64,000 bases of DNA from Bombyx mori. Lineage: Eukaryota; Arthropoda; Insecta; Lepidoptera; Bombycidae. The stretch's first letter is position 1. Each line of letters opens with the position of its first letter. The notes beneath the pieces are model-generated. The model was given only the letters and a program-made list of their open reading frames with translations. It made no database searches and had not been told where the DNA came from. The DNA is taken from positions 7,812,753-7,876,752 of the forward strand of contig NC_085135.1 in assembly GCF_030269925.1 (NCBI RefSeq). Reading direction: 5' to 3'. The position numbers were made by a program, and so were the translations under genes. Of this stretch, positions 33,334-43,757 are shown in pieces.

Positions 33334-33450
33334 GACCGACAGTAAGCCTTGCCCTAAGGACAAGCCTGCGTCTAAACACAAAATTCAAGAACGACCGACA
33401 GTAAGCCTTGCCCTAAGGACAAGCCTGCGTCTAAACACAACTCAAGAGGA
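33334..33450 (+). repeat. Two-copy 59-bp direct repeat in the Gypsy leader
   Basis: GACCGACAGTAAGCCTTGCC recurs at 33334 and 33393. Both copies contain CAGTAAGC, and a third related site GACGGTAAGC follows at 33451-33460. These are splice-donor-like (see finding). Non-coding leader upstream of gag. Confidence 0.75.
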
Positions 33451-33771
33451 CGACGGTAAGCCTCCGCTGTTAAGCGTGAGCCCGCTCCAGCCGCGACGTG
33501 ACGCACAGAGACGACAGTCCAGCTGCTTCTCCAATTCTAACTCACCCACCATCAATCAGCATCCAGAACATAACTACTAGCATCCTGCTCCTGACGAGGC
33601 AATGCGGTACGGCGTGCTTCTGTGAGTGCTCTACACTTCAAATTCTCCGAAAAATTTCAAAGTTTCTTAATCTTAATTTTAATTTTCTAAATTTATATTT
33701 AATTCTAACCTGTATTTCAAGTGCTATTTTTGTATTCCAATTTTATTCAGCACATCATAATTCAAACCTAA

Positions 33772-34698
33772 ATGTCAGTCAAATCGGAATCTTCAAAGAA
33801 AGGCGAAATGACGGACAAAATTACCTTATCCTTTTTAACCAAATTCATCAAAACTTATAATGGGGACAGAGAATCACTCCCCGCGTTTTTAACTAATTGT
33901 GATAATGCAATGTCCTTAGCTAGTTCGGATCAACAACCCGTCTTATGTAAATTTATTATCTCACAATTAGAAGGAAAAGCCCAAGTCGCATGTAGTCTAA
34001 AAACGTTTACTAAGTGGACGGAACTAAAAAACTTTTTAAGGTCAACCTTTGGAGAGAAAAAACACTCCATTCATTTAGTTTCTGATTTGCAACATTGTAA
34101 ACAATTATTAAATGAGGATGTTACTAAATTTTCCTTAAGAATTGAACAAATATTAACGCGTATTCATTCTAACATTCATTATAGTTGTAATGACGAAAGG
34201 GAGCTTCTAGGCAGAACCGCAGCCATGGAGGATCTTGCCCTTAACACATTATTATTGGGATTAAATCCATCACTATCTAATATAGTTCGTTGTAAAAATC
34301 CAACAACCCTCAGTGACGCCATACAATATGCCATTGATGAGGAAAAAATATTCAATTTATACAAAATTAACACAAAATCCCAAAAACAATGTTCGGTCTG
34401 TAACAAAGCGGGCCATACTTCCTCAGAATGTTTTAAAAATAAAAAACCTTTTTCAAAAAACGTTTTCCAAATTCATCATAAAAATAATTTTAATAAAAAT
34501 CAAAAACCTAATTCAAATAATCCTTATATTAAAACGTGTAATTATTGTAAAAGAACCGGTCACACGATTACGGAATGTCGCAAGCGTCAATTTAACGAGA
34601 ATCGCCGCGAAAACGCAAATTCCGCGCAAAACGATAACTCGTATATTAGGTCTCGTGTTGCACCTGCGCAACCGTGTGAACAAGAAAATTTAAACTAA
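33772..34698 (+). CDS. gag: Gypsy gag (308 codons)
   Basis: Starts at an ATG (MSVKSESSKK) 532 bp after the LTR and is intact to TAA at 34696-34698. A capsid-like region (about residues 20-200: YNGDRESLPAFLTNCDNAM, LEGKAQVA, FGEKKHSIHLVSDLQHCKQ) is followed by two zinc knuckles, CSVCNKAGHTSSEC and CNYCKRTGHTITEC, for RNA packaging. pol is in the -1 frame and is open before the gag stop, so Gag-Pol would arise by -1 frameshifting. Codon use is A/T rich, in sharp contrast to the GC-rich R1 LINE around it. Confidence 0.92.
   Translation: MSVKSESSKKGEMTDKITLSFLTKFIKTYNGDRESLPAFLTNCDNAMSLASSDQQPVLCKFIISQLEGKAQVACSLKTFTKWTELKNFLRSTFGEKKHSIHLVSDLQHCKQLLNEDVTKFSLRIEQILTRIHSNIHYSCNDERELLGRTAAMEDLALNTLLLGLNPSLSNIVRCKNPTTLSDAIQYAIDEEKIFNLYKINTKSQKQCSVCNKAGHTSSECFKNKKPFSKNVFQIHHKNNFNKNQKPNSNNPYIKTCNYCKRTGHTITECRKRQFNENRRENANSAQNDNSYIRSRVAPAQPCEQENLN
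34686..34695 (+). promoter_or_regulatory. Predicted -1 ribosomal frameshift site between gag and pol
   Basis: AAATTTAAAC contains two overlapping X-XXY-YYZ heptamers in the gag frame (A AAT TTA and T TTA AAC) ending directly before the gag stop TAA at 34696. A -1 slip enters the pol frame, which is open here. The T TTA AAC heptamer is a well-known strong slippery sequence in other RNA viruses and retroelements. No stem-loop was modelled. Confidence 0.75.
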
Positions 34699-34709
34699 AT
34701 CGGATTTCG

Positions 34710-37463
34710 TTGCCGTGTCCTTCGAAATCCAATCAAAATCATAAAGACACGACTTATACTAAATTTTCTAAATTCACGACTCAACCAAAAGAATTGAGTT
34801 CTTCTAACTTCACGACTCAACCAAAAGAATTGAGTTCTTCTAAATTCATGACTCAAATAAAAGAATTGAGTTCTTCTAACTTCACGACTCAACCAAAAGA
34901 ATTGAGTTCTTCTAAATTCATGACTCAAATAAAAGAATTGAGTTCTTCTAACTTCACGACTCAACCAAAAGAATTGAGTTCTTCTAAATTCACGACTCAA
35001 CCAAAAGAATTGAGTTCTTCTAAATTCACGACTCAACCAAAAGAATTGAGTTCTTCTAAATTCACGACTCAAATAAAAGAATTGAGTTCTCCTAACTTCC
35101 CGACTCAGCCAAATAAACTGAGTTCTACCAAGTTTATACCTCGACCAAAAGAGTTGAGTTCTTCTAAATTCACGACTCAGTCAAAAGAATTGACGAGTTC
35201 TACTAATGATAAAAAACTAAATGATAAAATAACAAACAAAAAATTTTACTCAAATTCAAAAACCAATCAATACAATTCTAATTTTATTAATTCTAAATTC
35301 ATGACTCAATCAAGACAATCGAATGATAACAAAAATCAGGGCCGTACTCAGAGTCCGGATTCAAAAAATAATTTACCTAATTCTAACTTAGTTACAAATC
35401 CTAAATCTAAACTTATGTACGAAATTAACGATTACAGTAAAAAGGTGTCTTTACCTCATATTTACTTAAATTCTAAACATGCCTCTGAAAAACTATGTTT
35501 CCTTATTGACACAGGATCCACCATAAGTATTATAAAAGGATCAAGTTTATTAGAAGTCCCGAATCTCTCGAACGAAATCGTGAAATTAAAAGGGATTAAT
35601 AGTTCAGAAAATCCTGTTGAAACATTAGGTACTTTCCAAATGGAATTTAATCTATATAACGAAACTTTTAAATACAAATTTCACCTTACAAATGACGATA
35701 TTAATTTAAATAATTACGATGGAATTATTGGTAGCGATTTTTGCAATTATTTTGAATCGAACATCAATTATTTTTCTAAATCCTTATCTGTAATGAATCA
35801 TTCTATTCCTATCATTTATACTCAACCAACTTATATCATTCCGGCTCGTTCCGAAGCCATCATTGAATGCACAGTGTCAAATCACGTGCCCGAGCTTTAT
35901 CGTAATAACGAAGCTCTTGTTCTAGATCATACCTTATGTGAAGGTGTTTATGTCGCTAATTGCATAGTTACGATCAAACAAAATAATAAAATAAATATTT
36001 CTATTTTAAATACTACAGAGAGCGATATCGAAGTGAAAGATTATCACGTAACGTTAACGCCTCTCGAACGCGAATGTTTTGATTACGGATCTTGTTTTAA
36101 TATTAATTCTAATGTAACTTCTAAATCTGATCGTATTAACAAAGTTCTAAGTCTTATCCGATGTTCTCATTTAAATGATGAAGAACGTAAAGTTCTTTTA
36201 GAGTGTTGTTCACAATATACAGATATTTTTCACATTGAAGGTGAACCTTTAACTTTCACGAGTGCTATTGAGCACACCATAAATACAGGCAACGCACCTC
36301 CTATCCACGTTAAGTCATATCGTTTTCCTGAATGTCACAAAGAGGAGGTCGATTCTCAAATTCGTAAGATGTTAGAACAAGACATCATCCGACCTTCTAT
36401 TTCACCCTGGAGCGCTCCGGTTTGGGTTGTGCCCAAGAAAATGGACGCTTCCGGTAAACGAAAATGGAGAATCGTTATAGATTACCGACGCCTTAATGAC
36501 GTTACCGTTTCAGAGACTTATCCGCTACCTCTTATTACAGATATTCTAGACCAGTTGGGTCATTCGAAATATTTTAGTACGCTGGATCTTACAAGCGGAT
36601 TTCACCAATTACGAACCAGCGCTCAGGACGCCCCAAAAACAGGTTTTACAATTAGCACTAATTCGAGCATGTCTGGACATTACGAATTCACCAGAATGCC
36701 TTTTGGGTTGAAAAATGCCCCTGCTACTTTTCAACGTCTTATGAACACTGTTCTATCAGGTCTACAAGGCCTCCATTGTTATATTTATTTGGACGATTGT
36801 ATCGTGTACAGCCAAAATCTTAACTCGCACATTACCAAATTAAAATTGGTATTTGATAAATTTCGACAATTCAACCTCAAACTCCAACCAGACAAGTGTG
36901 AATTTTTAAGACACGAAGTCACTTATCTTGGCCATATTATCACCGATAAAGGTGTTTCTCCTAATCCCGAAAAAGTCAAGGCCGTTTCACAATTCCCAAT
37001 TCCGAAAAATCCTAAAGAAATAAAATCATTTTTAGGCCTCATAGGTTATTATCGCCGTTTTATCGAAAACTTCTCTAAGTTAACTAAACCACTTACTTCC
37101 CTCTTGAAGAAGGATGCTGACTTCCTTTGGAACAAGGAACAGCAACACGCATTCGAATTCTTAAAAGAAAAACTAGTTACTGCCCCTTTACTTCAATATC
37201 CAAATTTTTCAGAACCTTTTAATGTTACTACAGATGCAAGTAATTACGCCATAGGCGCAATTTTATCCCAAGGTCAAATAGGCAAGGATAAACCAATAGC
37301 GTATGCATCACGCACGTTAAACAAAGCCGAAGGCAACTATTCCACCACTGAGAAAGAGCTTTTAGCCATCTTATTTGCTGTTAAAACTTTTAGGCCATAC
37401 TTATACGGCAACAAATTTAAAATCGTAACAGATCGTCGACAGACCTCTTGTGTGGTTATTTAA
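34710..37463 (+). pseudogene. pol: Gypsy pol, part 1: repeat linker, protease, RT, RNase H (frame ends prematurely)
   Basis: Entered by -1 frameshift from gag; no ATG is needed. Residues (counted from 34710) about 20-165 are the repeat linker and 165-245 a Ser/Asn-rich linker. Protease has LIDTGSTISII near 264. RT runs about 540-760 with PFGLKNAPATFQ (near 663) and YLDDCIVYSQ (near 693), then the RNase H start VTTDASNYAIGAILSQ (near 840). The frame breaks just after VTDR at about 37431-37445, inside RNase H; the rest of pol continues in another frame from about 37450. A single frameshift makes Pol non-contiguous in this copy. Confidence 0.92.
34770..35201 (+). repeat. Twelve 36-bp tandem repeats within pol
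   Basis: Twelve in-frame units of 36 bp encode the 12-residue pattern (K/N)F(T/M)TQ(P/I)KELSSS. The first eight are almost identical, the last four diverged (for example NFPTQPNKLSST). Each unit contains a small inverted repeat, ACTCAA...TTGAGT. They lie between the frameshift site and protease. Confidence 0.97.
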
Positions 37464-39156
37464 TGTAAAAGACCCCGGTAGTAGGCTTATTCGCTGGCGT
37501 CTTAAACTCGAAGAGTATGACTATGAAATAGTTTACAAGCAAGGTCGTCTTAACTCTAACGCCGATGCTTTATCTCGTTGCCCTATCAACGCTATAAATA
37601 TAAATAATTTGAACAATCTTAGTTATGAAAAATACTTTAAACTTCAATTTATAAACAAACTTCCAACATCAGACACAGTTATCGAAGAATGTACTGAAAG
37701 TCTACATTTATCTAAGTTTAATACAATCGCTTGCCCAGTTTCATTAGATTTTGATTGTTCTATACCTCACTGCGAGGATATCTTAAACCAACTCGAAAAT
37801 ACTGAAGAGTTACTAAATTCCGAACGCGAAGTTCTTACAATTAAAAGTATTAAAAATAAAAATAAAACTTTCTACTTCTTATACACTAAAGTTCATCATT
37901 ACGAAGAGACTCATTTTAGAGATATTTATAATTTATTAATTAAACTAAGAAATATGTTAATAGAGTGTGAAAATATCACAGATTTAGCATTACCAGATTT
38001 TTCAGACCCATTCTCTAAATTAAATTACACGAAAGTCTATAATATAATTTCCTACGTTTTCCATAATACTAATATCAAAATACATATTTATAAAAATAAA
38101 TTAATTTATCCGACTCCAATAGAAGTCCCTAAAATTTTAAAGGAAAACCACGATTCACCTATCGCTGGTCACCCAGGATCACAACGCATGTATAAGCGCA
38201 TTAAAGCTATGTACTATTGGAAAGGTATGCGTTCTGATATTGAACAATATGTAAAAAGCTGCAAACTTTGTCAAATTAACAAACCTCTACGTAAATCAAA
38301 TAAAGCTCCGATGGAGATCACGTCTACATCTACTAAGCCGTTTGAGCGGTTAGCCTTAGATGTCGTAGGCCCTTTGCCCGACTCAGGTTTTCAAAATTTC
38401 AAGTTTATTCTAACTTTACAAGATGATTTAACCAAATTCACGAGTGCTTACCCTATGGTTACTTCTACTAGTGAGGAGATAGCTCGTAATATCGTACATT
38501 TCATGTCTTTGTTCGGTTTTCCAAAAACCATTTTAACTGACCTAGGTACTTGCTTTACGTCAGAATTATTTAAACAGCTAACTGAAATTTTAAAAGTAAA
38601 AGCTTTATTTGCAACTCCGTATCATCCTCAAACAAACGGAGCTCTAGAACGCTCACACGCTACTTTAAAAGAATATTTAAAGTCTTTCGTTAATGAAAAT
38701 CAAAACGATTGGCATTGCTATTTATTTACTGCAATATTAGCCTATAATACTACTCCCCATTGCACTACTAATTATACTCCACACGAGTTATTATTCGGTT
38801 ACAAACCGTCCATTCCAAGTTCTTTATATGAAAGCACCAGTAACACAACCTATAATGAATATATTCGCGCATTACAATATAGAATGCGTTTTAGTCGCGA
38901 AAAATCGATACAAAATATTATTAACAGTAAAGAAAGGTCTAAGCAATACTATGATACAAATTCTCGCGAAATTTTGTATAAAGCTGGTGATATGGTATAT
39001 TTAAAACACCATCATAAATTGAGAAAAGCTCTATCGCCCATATGGAAAGGCCCTTACAAAATTACTAAAGTTCACAATAATCATAACGTGACCCTACAAG
39101 TAGGTCGTAAACAAATTAAATATCATACCAACGAAATTAAACCTGCTACAATCTAA
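37450..39156 (+). pseudogene. pol: Gypsy pol, part 2: end of RNase H and integrase
   Basis: Open for 568 codons after the frameshift. It opens with the rest of RNase H (LEEYDYEIVYKQGRLNSNADALSR split over the boundary region), then a spacer, an integrase HHCC zinc domain (SPIAGHPGSQRMYKRI ... CKLCQ, about residues 235-275), the catalytic core with LALDVVGPLPD (about 302), ILTDLGTCFTS (about 362) and HPQTNGALERSH (Glu near 398), and a C-terminal GPYKITKVHNNHNV module. The D-D-E residues are all present; the integrase would be intact if translated. Confidence 0.92.
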
Positions 39157-39179
39157 CTTCTACGTCTAAATTTATTCTA

Positions 39180-39194
39180 TGTGTCTGTTTTCAG
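39180..39194 (+). promoter_or_regulatory. Candidate splice acceptor for env mRNA
   Basis: TGTGTCTGTTTTCAG ends at 39194, just after the pol stop and inside the first codons of the env-like frame. A pyrimidine-rich AG at this place fits the known spliced env message of errantivirus-type elements. Confidence 0.5.
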
Positions 39195-40516
39195 AAATAA
39201 AGTCTACTATAAATAATTTTAATACGACTATCTACAAACTTAATCAAAACGAGATCAAATTGAATTCTCAAATAAATAAAATGAACGAAATATTTTCTCA
39301 AATTACAAAAACTGATAATCTATTATTGTATAATTCTAAGTTAAATAATTTACTTAATATTATCGAAAGTTCTCTACTAACTATTTCAAATTTTCTAGAC
39401 ACTACATTAAGTTCTATATTATTTTCGAAGGTTAACATCCTACACCCTAGCGTAATTAGTCCCTTAGATCTTTATAATGAATTATTTAAGCATAGTAATC
39501 AAATAAATAAAAGGCTAGACTTTCCAGTCACCCTAAATATTCAAAATATTCATTCATTGATCGATGTTTCTAAGCTTAGTTCTTATTTCTATAATAATAA
39601 AGTCATATTTGTATTACGAATTCCTTTAATAACTCCAGACAAGTTCGTTGTTTATAAAAACATACCTTTACCTACACCTCACGATGAGTCACATCGCACT
39701 TTCGCTTTAATTAAACCGTCTAACTCGTACATCGCTTTAAGTGACGATAGACTGCATTAAGCTATGCTGGATAATTTTGATAATTGTAAAATGATAAACA
39801 ATAACTATTCTATATGTGAATCAATAACTATATACTCAAGTGTAAGTAATCCTAATTGTGAATCTAAATTATTAACAGAGGTTATTTTTTCATTGCCCTC
39901 TGAATGTATTTCTAAAATTTTATATGGTCAAATTGATATTTGGCAAAAACTACTAAATAACAAATGGATATACGTTCAATCAAATAAAAGTAAACTTACT
40001 ATCAAATGCAATGACGTCATCCATGATTATTCTATCGAAGGAACAGGAATTCTTAAGTTAACAAACAATTGTATCGGTTACTCTAAGACCATTCAACTTA
40101 TACCAACGAATTCTTACTCTTTTATTATTAAATCTCCTTTGATATTACATCCGATGATTGTTGTAAGAGAGACATACTTAATGAAAGTTTACCACATTTG
40201 TCGCCAATCTCTATTAGCAAAATAAATCTAGATTCCTTGAAATATGCGACGCACCAAATGGACAATTTAGAAAATGAAATAAATAATATTGAGAAACAAT
40301 CTCATTTTATTAAATATGGCTCATACTATTCTACATTTACTTATATCCTTATCGTGTGTTTGTTTCTATTTTTAATGTATAAGATTTACAGATATTTTAA
40401 AAACAAAACGTCCAATTCTGTATGTTGTATTCAAATATTTAACGGATGTTATAACACAAAATCAACCAATAAAAAATCTAAAGTTTCAAATTCTATCGAG
40501 ATGACTGAGATATCAT

Positions 40517-41820
40517 TTTTTTTTTTTTTTTTTTTTTTATTGCCTTTGTAGGCAGACGAGCATACGGCCCACCTGATGGTGAGTGGTCACCGTCGCTCAT
40601 GGACGTCAGCAATGCCAGGGGCAGAGCCAAGCCGCTGCCTACCATAAAGAACTCTCCGCAAGCCTCGTTTGAAGAAGGACATGTCATAGCGCTCGGAAAA
40701 CACCGTGGAGGGGAGTTCATTCCAAAGCCGGATGGTACGTGGCAAAAAAGATCTTTGGAAACGCACTGTCGATGAACGCAGCGGTTCCAGATAATATGGA
40801 TGAACTTTGCTCCGATGGCGGGAGGTGCGATGATAAAAAGGAGATGAGGGAATCATCTCGAATAATTCCTCAGAGCATTCCCCATGGACCATGCGGTATA
40901 AAACACAGAGAGAACCGAAGTCCCTCCGTAGACCCAGAGGTTCCAAGCGATCCGCGAGAGCAGGACTATCGACCATCCGAACAGCCCGTTTCTGTATGGA
41001 GTCAAATGGAAGTAGCTGGTATTTGGGAGCCCCGGCCCAGAGGTGAGAGCAGTACTCCACGCGAGGTCGGACCTGCGCTTTATAAAGCGCAAGTCTCTGT
41101 CCAGGCGTGAAATACCGCTTCGCTCTGTTGAGAACTCCCAACATTTTAGAGGCCAATTTGGCTTTACCTTCCAAATGACTCCGAAACTGGACATCGCTCG
41201 AAATATCGACCCCCAGAATCCCGATACTCGCGGAAAGCTGCAGGGATACTCCTTGAAATTCCGGCGCCATGACAAAAGGGTCCTTCTTCGCAGTGAACGC
41301 GCAAACCTGTGTCTTCAATGGGTTGAACTGAACTGAATTCAGTTCACCCCACTTGGAGACCCGCCCCAGAGAGTTCTCCACTTCAGACACAAGTTTTAAT
41401 CGCCTCTCGTGTACAACGCTTCGAGAGAGACTCTGATGGCCGATATATCGCGCATCCCCCGTGCTGTCATCCGCATAGCAATGCATGCCATCAATAGATA
41501 GCATGTCATTGATATGCAGTATGAAAAGCGTGGGGGAGAGCACCGAACCTTGTGGAACACCAGCGTTGATGGTCATGGTATCGGAGCAGCAGCCGTCGAC
41601 GACAACTGCGATGCTCCGCCCATCCAAAAAGCTAGCGATCCACTTGCAGAGTCCCTCAGGGATCCCGTATGCTGGAAGCTTCGATAGAAGTGCCCTATGC
41701 CAGACCCTGTCGAAGGCCTTCGCGATGTCAAGGCTCACAGCGAGAGCCTCGCCCTTGCTTTCCAAGGCTTCAGCCCATTTATGTGTGAGGTATACAAGAA
41801 GATGATACAGAAGAATATAC
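40517..41820 (-). mobile_element. 5'-truncated LINE inserted in env
   Basis: Flanked by ATATCAT on both sides (40510-40516 and 41821-41827). A T-run (40517-40539) marks the poly(A) tail, so the element lies on the minus strand. It is 1.3 kb, consisting of RT from mid-domain to the stop and a very short 3' UTR. It is the innermost and therefore the youngest layer of this arm of the nest. Confidence 0.92.
40587..41813 (-). pseudogene. LINE RT fragment (about 405 codons, 5'-truncated, otherwise open)
   Basis: Starts inside RT (VSLDIAKAFDRVWHRALLSK), with NAGVPQGSVLSPTLFILHIN and HCYADDSTGDA (catalytic Asp pair intact), then the thumb and the C-terminal SHLWAGAPKYQLLPFDSIQK tail typical of common Lepidoptera LINEs. 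No stop or shift over the whole retained length, consistent with a young insertion. The endonuclease and first RT motifs are missing. Clade not assigned. Confidence 0.88.
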
Positions 41821-41942
41821 ATATCATCCAGTGATGAAGATAAAATGTCTATACAATCTTTGCCAATTAGGCAAAAGCAGAATAATAAATCTACTATTTA
41901 TAATAAGGATCAATCCTCTTCAAACAGAAATCTAAATTTCTA

Positions 41943-42256
41943 ATTTAATAACTTAATAAAAAAAATTAATTATACTTATATTAAACATGAATAATATTTT
42001 ATATAATTTTCTAATTCTAATTTTTCTAATTCTAATTTTGAATGTTTTATACAAGTTTAAACATACATTGTAATGTTAATTTTAATACTAATTCCTAACT
42101 TTAATTTTATAAATATTATTAAGAACGAATTTTCAATATTTTCTGTTTTATTTTCTATTTTCAATTTAATGATTTAATGATTTTTGTAATGACTTCTAAA
42201 ATTTTATATTATTTTCGTTTAACTACGCTTCATCTTATTGAGGATGAAGCTTCGTC
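41943..42256 (+). other. 3' untranslated region of inner Gypsy element
   Basis: AT-rich, no ORF, between the env-like stop and the polypurine tract. Confidence 0.7.
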
Positions 42257-42269
42257 AAAAAGGGGGAGC
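42257..42269 (+). promoter_or_regulatory. Polypurine tract
   Basis: CAAAAAGGGGGAGC directly precedes the 3' LTR, the expected plus-strand DNA primer site of an LTR retroelement. Confidence 0.9.
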
Positions 42270-42536
42270 TGTTACACACTACTCTACAAAGCAGCTTTGC
42301 CCTAATCAGCTCGTTTACAAGCTCACTGTGTTTTCCATTAGAGTCATCATTTTTAGCTTTCATGTAAAATCAAATCATATTGAAAACCAGTTAGAATCTG
42401 GAAGCCGTCGCGAGCATACATAAATTTGAGAAGTCAACAATAGTGTTGTAAAATTGTGAAATCTAATAAAAGACAGTTTAGTTGTGAAAAGTTTTTGTGT
42501 TTTTTTAAAAAGAAGTTTGAGAAAGGCCGTGTAACA
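42270..42536 (+). repeat. 3' LTR of inner Gypsy element
   Basis: 267 bp, same sequence as 32973-33239 by eye. It is followed by the second GTAC, after which R1 LINE sequence resumes with CCTCCTGGGG exactly as in R1 copy 2. Confidence 0.95.
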
Positions 42537-42540
42537 GTAC

Positions 42541-43409
42541 CCTCCTGGGGTAATAAATCTTTTACAAGTGCCATTATTCATTATTTTCGTTTTTTTATTA
42601 ACCAAGGGTCGGTCCCCTGGGGTCTGGTTGGTACCCTCGGGACTGGACTCCCTCCAGCCATTCATCCCATCGCCGGGCACCAGAGCTTAGGATTGGGGCA
42701 TTTTTTAAAGAGGTTTACGTCCTCGCGGCCCCGTGCCTCGCGGCAGCGGCCCCCGTCCCCCACGCGGTGAGGATCACGGGTTGGCCGGCGGCCCGCCGAG
42801 TGCAACGAGCAACACGACAGACCACCGCCCGACGCTCAAAAGAGCAACAACCACGAAGCCACGCCGGTATACCGGTACCCCCCTCTGGAGGGCGTGCCCC
42901 TGTAGCCGAAGCCGGGGACATGGCGACCAGCGGCCGGAAGATGCGTAAGCAACGCCGGCACACTTCTCCATCAAAGGGCAGACCAAAAGTGGCCCACCAC
43001 CACCCGTGGGTTACGTCCGAAACGGGTCGGACGTGACCCGAAAAACAAAAAGGGGGAAGAAGGGGGAAGAGAGAGGGAGCCCGAGCGTCTCCAGGAGGAA
43101 CACCCTTCAGCGAGTGAAGGGCGTGGAGAGCCCGCAACTCCCCCTGCTGGTTTTGGTCCACGTCATCCGATCTCTTTCGTTGCAAAGCCTAACTAGGCTA
43201 CCCTACACCTACACCTAACCTACCTACCTAACACCTAGAAATCCTTGCAACGAAAAAGACCGGACGATACCCCTGGGAGTGGGACTGTTCCCAGAGGATC
43301 CCGTTATCCGCCACCTACGGACGCGCCCGGTGGAAGTCCAGCAAAACTCCCCCACAGACGGAGCCCCCGGCCACGCAGAGTGCGCGCCGGGGGGCCCAGG
43401 TCCCTCGGG
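42541..43409 (-). other. 5' UTR of R1-clade LINE copy 1
   Basis: About 870 bp, matched throughout by 54594-55461 of copy 2. It includes an inverted repeat CTTTCGTTGCAA / TTGCAACGAAAAAG (43168-43179 and 43239-43252). A 156-codon ATG-less frame on the minus strand (43185-42715) is open in both copies. The element's 5' end is at CAGGTCCCTCGGG in both copies. Confidence 0.8.
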
Positions 43410-43410
43410 G

Positions 43411-43622
43411 GGTACCACCACCCTGCCTGTTTCTGCCGTGAAGCAGTGGTGTATTTCGGTTTGAATGGTGGGGCAGCGGTTGTAGCTATGCTGAGACCTT
43501 AGAACTTGTAACATGGGGGTGGATGACGCGTTTGCGTTGTGGATATCTGTGGGGTCCAATAACTACATAGCTCCGGGTGGGCTGTGAGCTCGTTCATAGT
43601 CCACCCATCTAAGCAAAAACAT
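43411..43622 (+). repeat. Bm1: 5'-truncated Bm1 SINE
   Basis: Starts inside Bm1 at GGTACCACCACCCTGCC, immediately at the 5' end of the R1 LINE, and runs through CCGTGAAGCAG, GGTGGGGCAGC and GTGGGCTGTGAGCTCGT to CATCTAAGCAAAAAC. It is moderately diverged. The missing 5' part is not found on the other side of the LINE. Confidence 0.8.
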
Positions 43623-43757
43623 TGCCACGAGTTGCCGCAGAGGCAAATTGATGGCGCGATGTCATCGACGGCCGCGAGCAACGCAGCAGCGGAGCGACGT
43701 GCCGGTAGCTGCGTGATATCGGATATTTTTGGTAAATGAGAACAATTTGGTGAGTCG

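Larger units (their letters stand above)
39179..41942 (+). pseudogene. env: Env-like ORF of inner Gypsy, broken and interrupted
   Basis: Similar in pattern to the C-terminal (F1-like) part of errantivirus Env / baculovirus F-type proteins: an N-terminal heptad-like coiled region (39190-39480), a cysteine-bearing ectodomain (39780-40090, with SLPSECISKIL, IDIWQKLLNNKWIYV, GTGILKLTNNC) and one membrane segment (TYILIVCLFLFLMY, about 40335-40380) with a basic tail. Breaks seen: an in-frame TAA at 39758-39760, a frameshift near 40190, and a LINE insertion at 40517-41820. The host frame continues after the insertion to a stop at about 41942. I see no signal peptide, furin-type site or fusion peptide ahead of the coiled region, so the 5' part appears absent. 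Confidence 0.7.
32973..42536 (+). mobile_element. Complete Ty3/Gypsy element with env-like third ORF
   Basis: 267-bp LTRs identical by eye, target duplication GTAC (32969-32972, 42537-42540), primer site for a Leu-type tRNA, polypurine tract, gag, pol and an env-like ORF. The insertion site is intact in R1 copy 2 (around 54590), which proves the target. It is interrupted by a LINE at 40517-41820; without it the element is about 8.26 kb. pol has one frameshift, and env one stop and one frameshift. Gypsy elements with an env-like ORF belong to the errantivirus-type group; the env here lacks the regions expected for signal peptide and cleavage site. Confidence 0.95.
27207..43409 (-). mobile_element. 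R1-clade LINE, copy 1, interrupted by a Gypsy element
   Basis: Element sequence occupies 27207-32972 and 42537-43409; the middle is a later Gypsy insertion. The T-run at 27207-27225 is the poly(A) tail. It shares its whole length, including a roughly 550-bp 3' UTR and roughly 870-bp 5' UTR, with the copy at 48572-55461. Its own target duplication is not found: the left flank is another R1 fragment and the right flank is a 5'-truncated Bm1, suggesting a deletion or recombination at one edge. There are multiple frame breaks; a dead copy. Confidence 0.88.

Noticed and set aside
34695..35072. 125-codon minus-strand ORF with a repeated FRRTQFFWLS pattern
   Set aside because: It is the reverse strand of the 36-bp coding repeat in Gypsy pol. 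The repeat length is a multiple of three, so the antisense frame stays open. The sense strand belongs to a complete pol.
34770..35201. 36-bp repeats as a CRISPR array
   Set aside because: No unique spacers, units are directly adjacent, the frame is coding within pol, and the genome is eukaryotic.
32973..42536. Inner Gypsy as an infectious virus
   Set aside because: pol and env are broken, env appears to lack its N-terminal part, and a LINE interrupts it. It is an old-style endogenous element in this genome.
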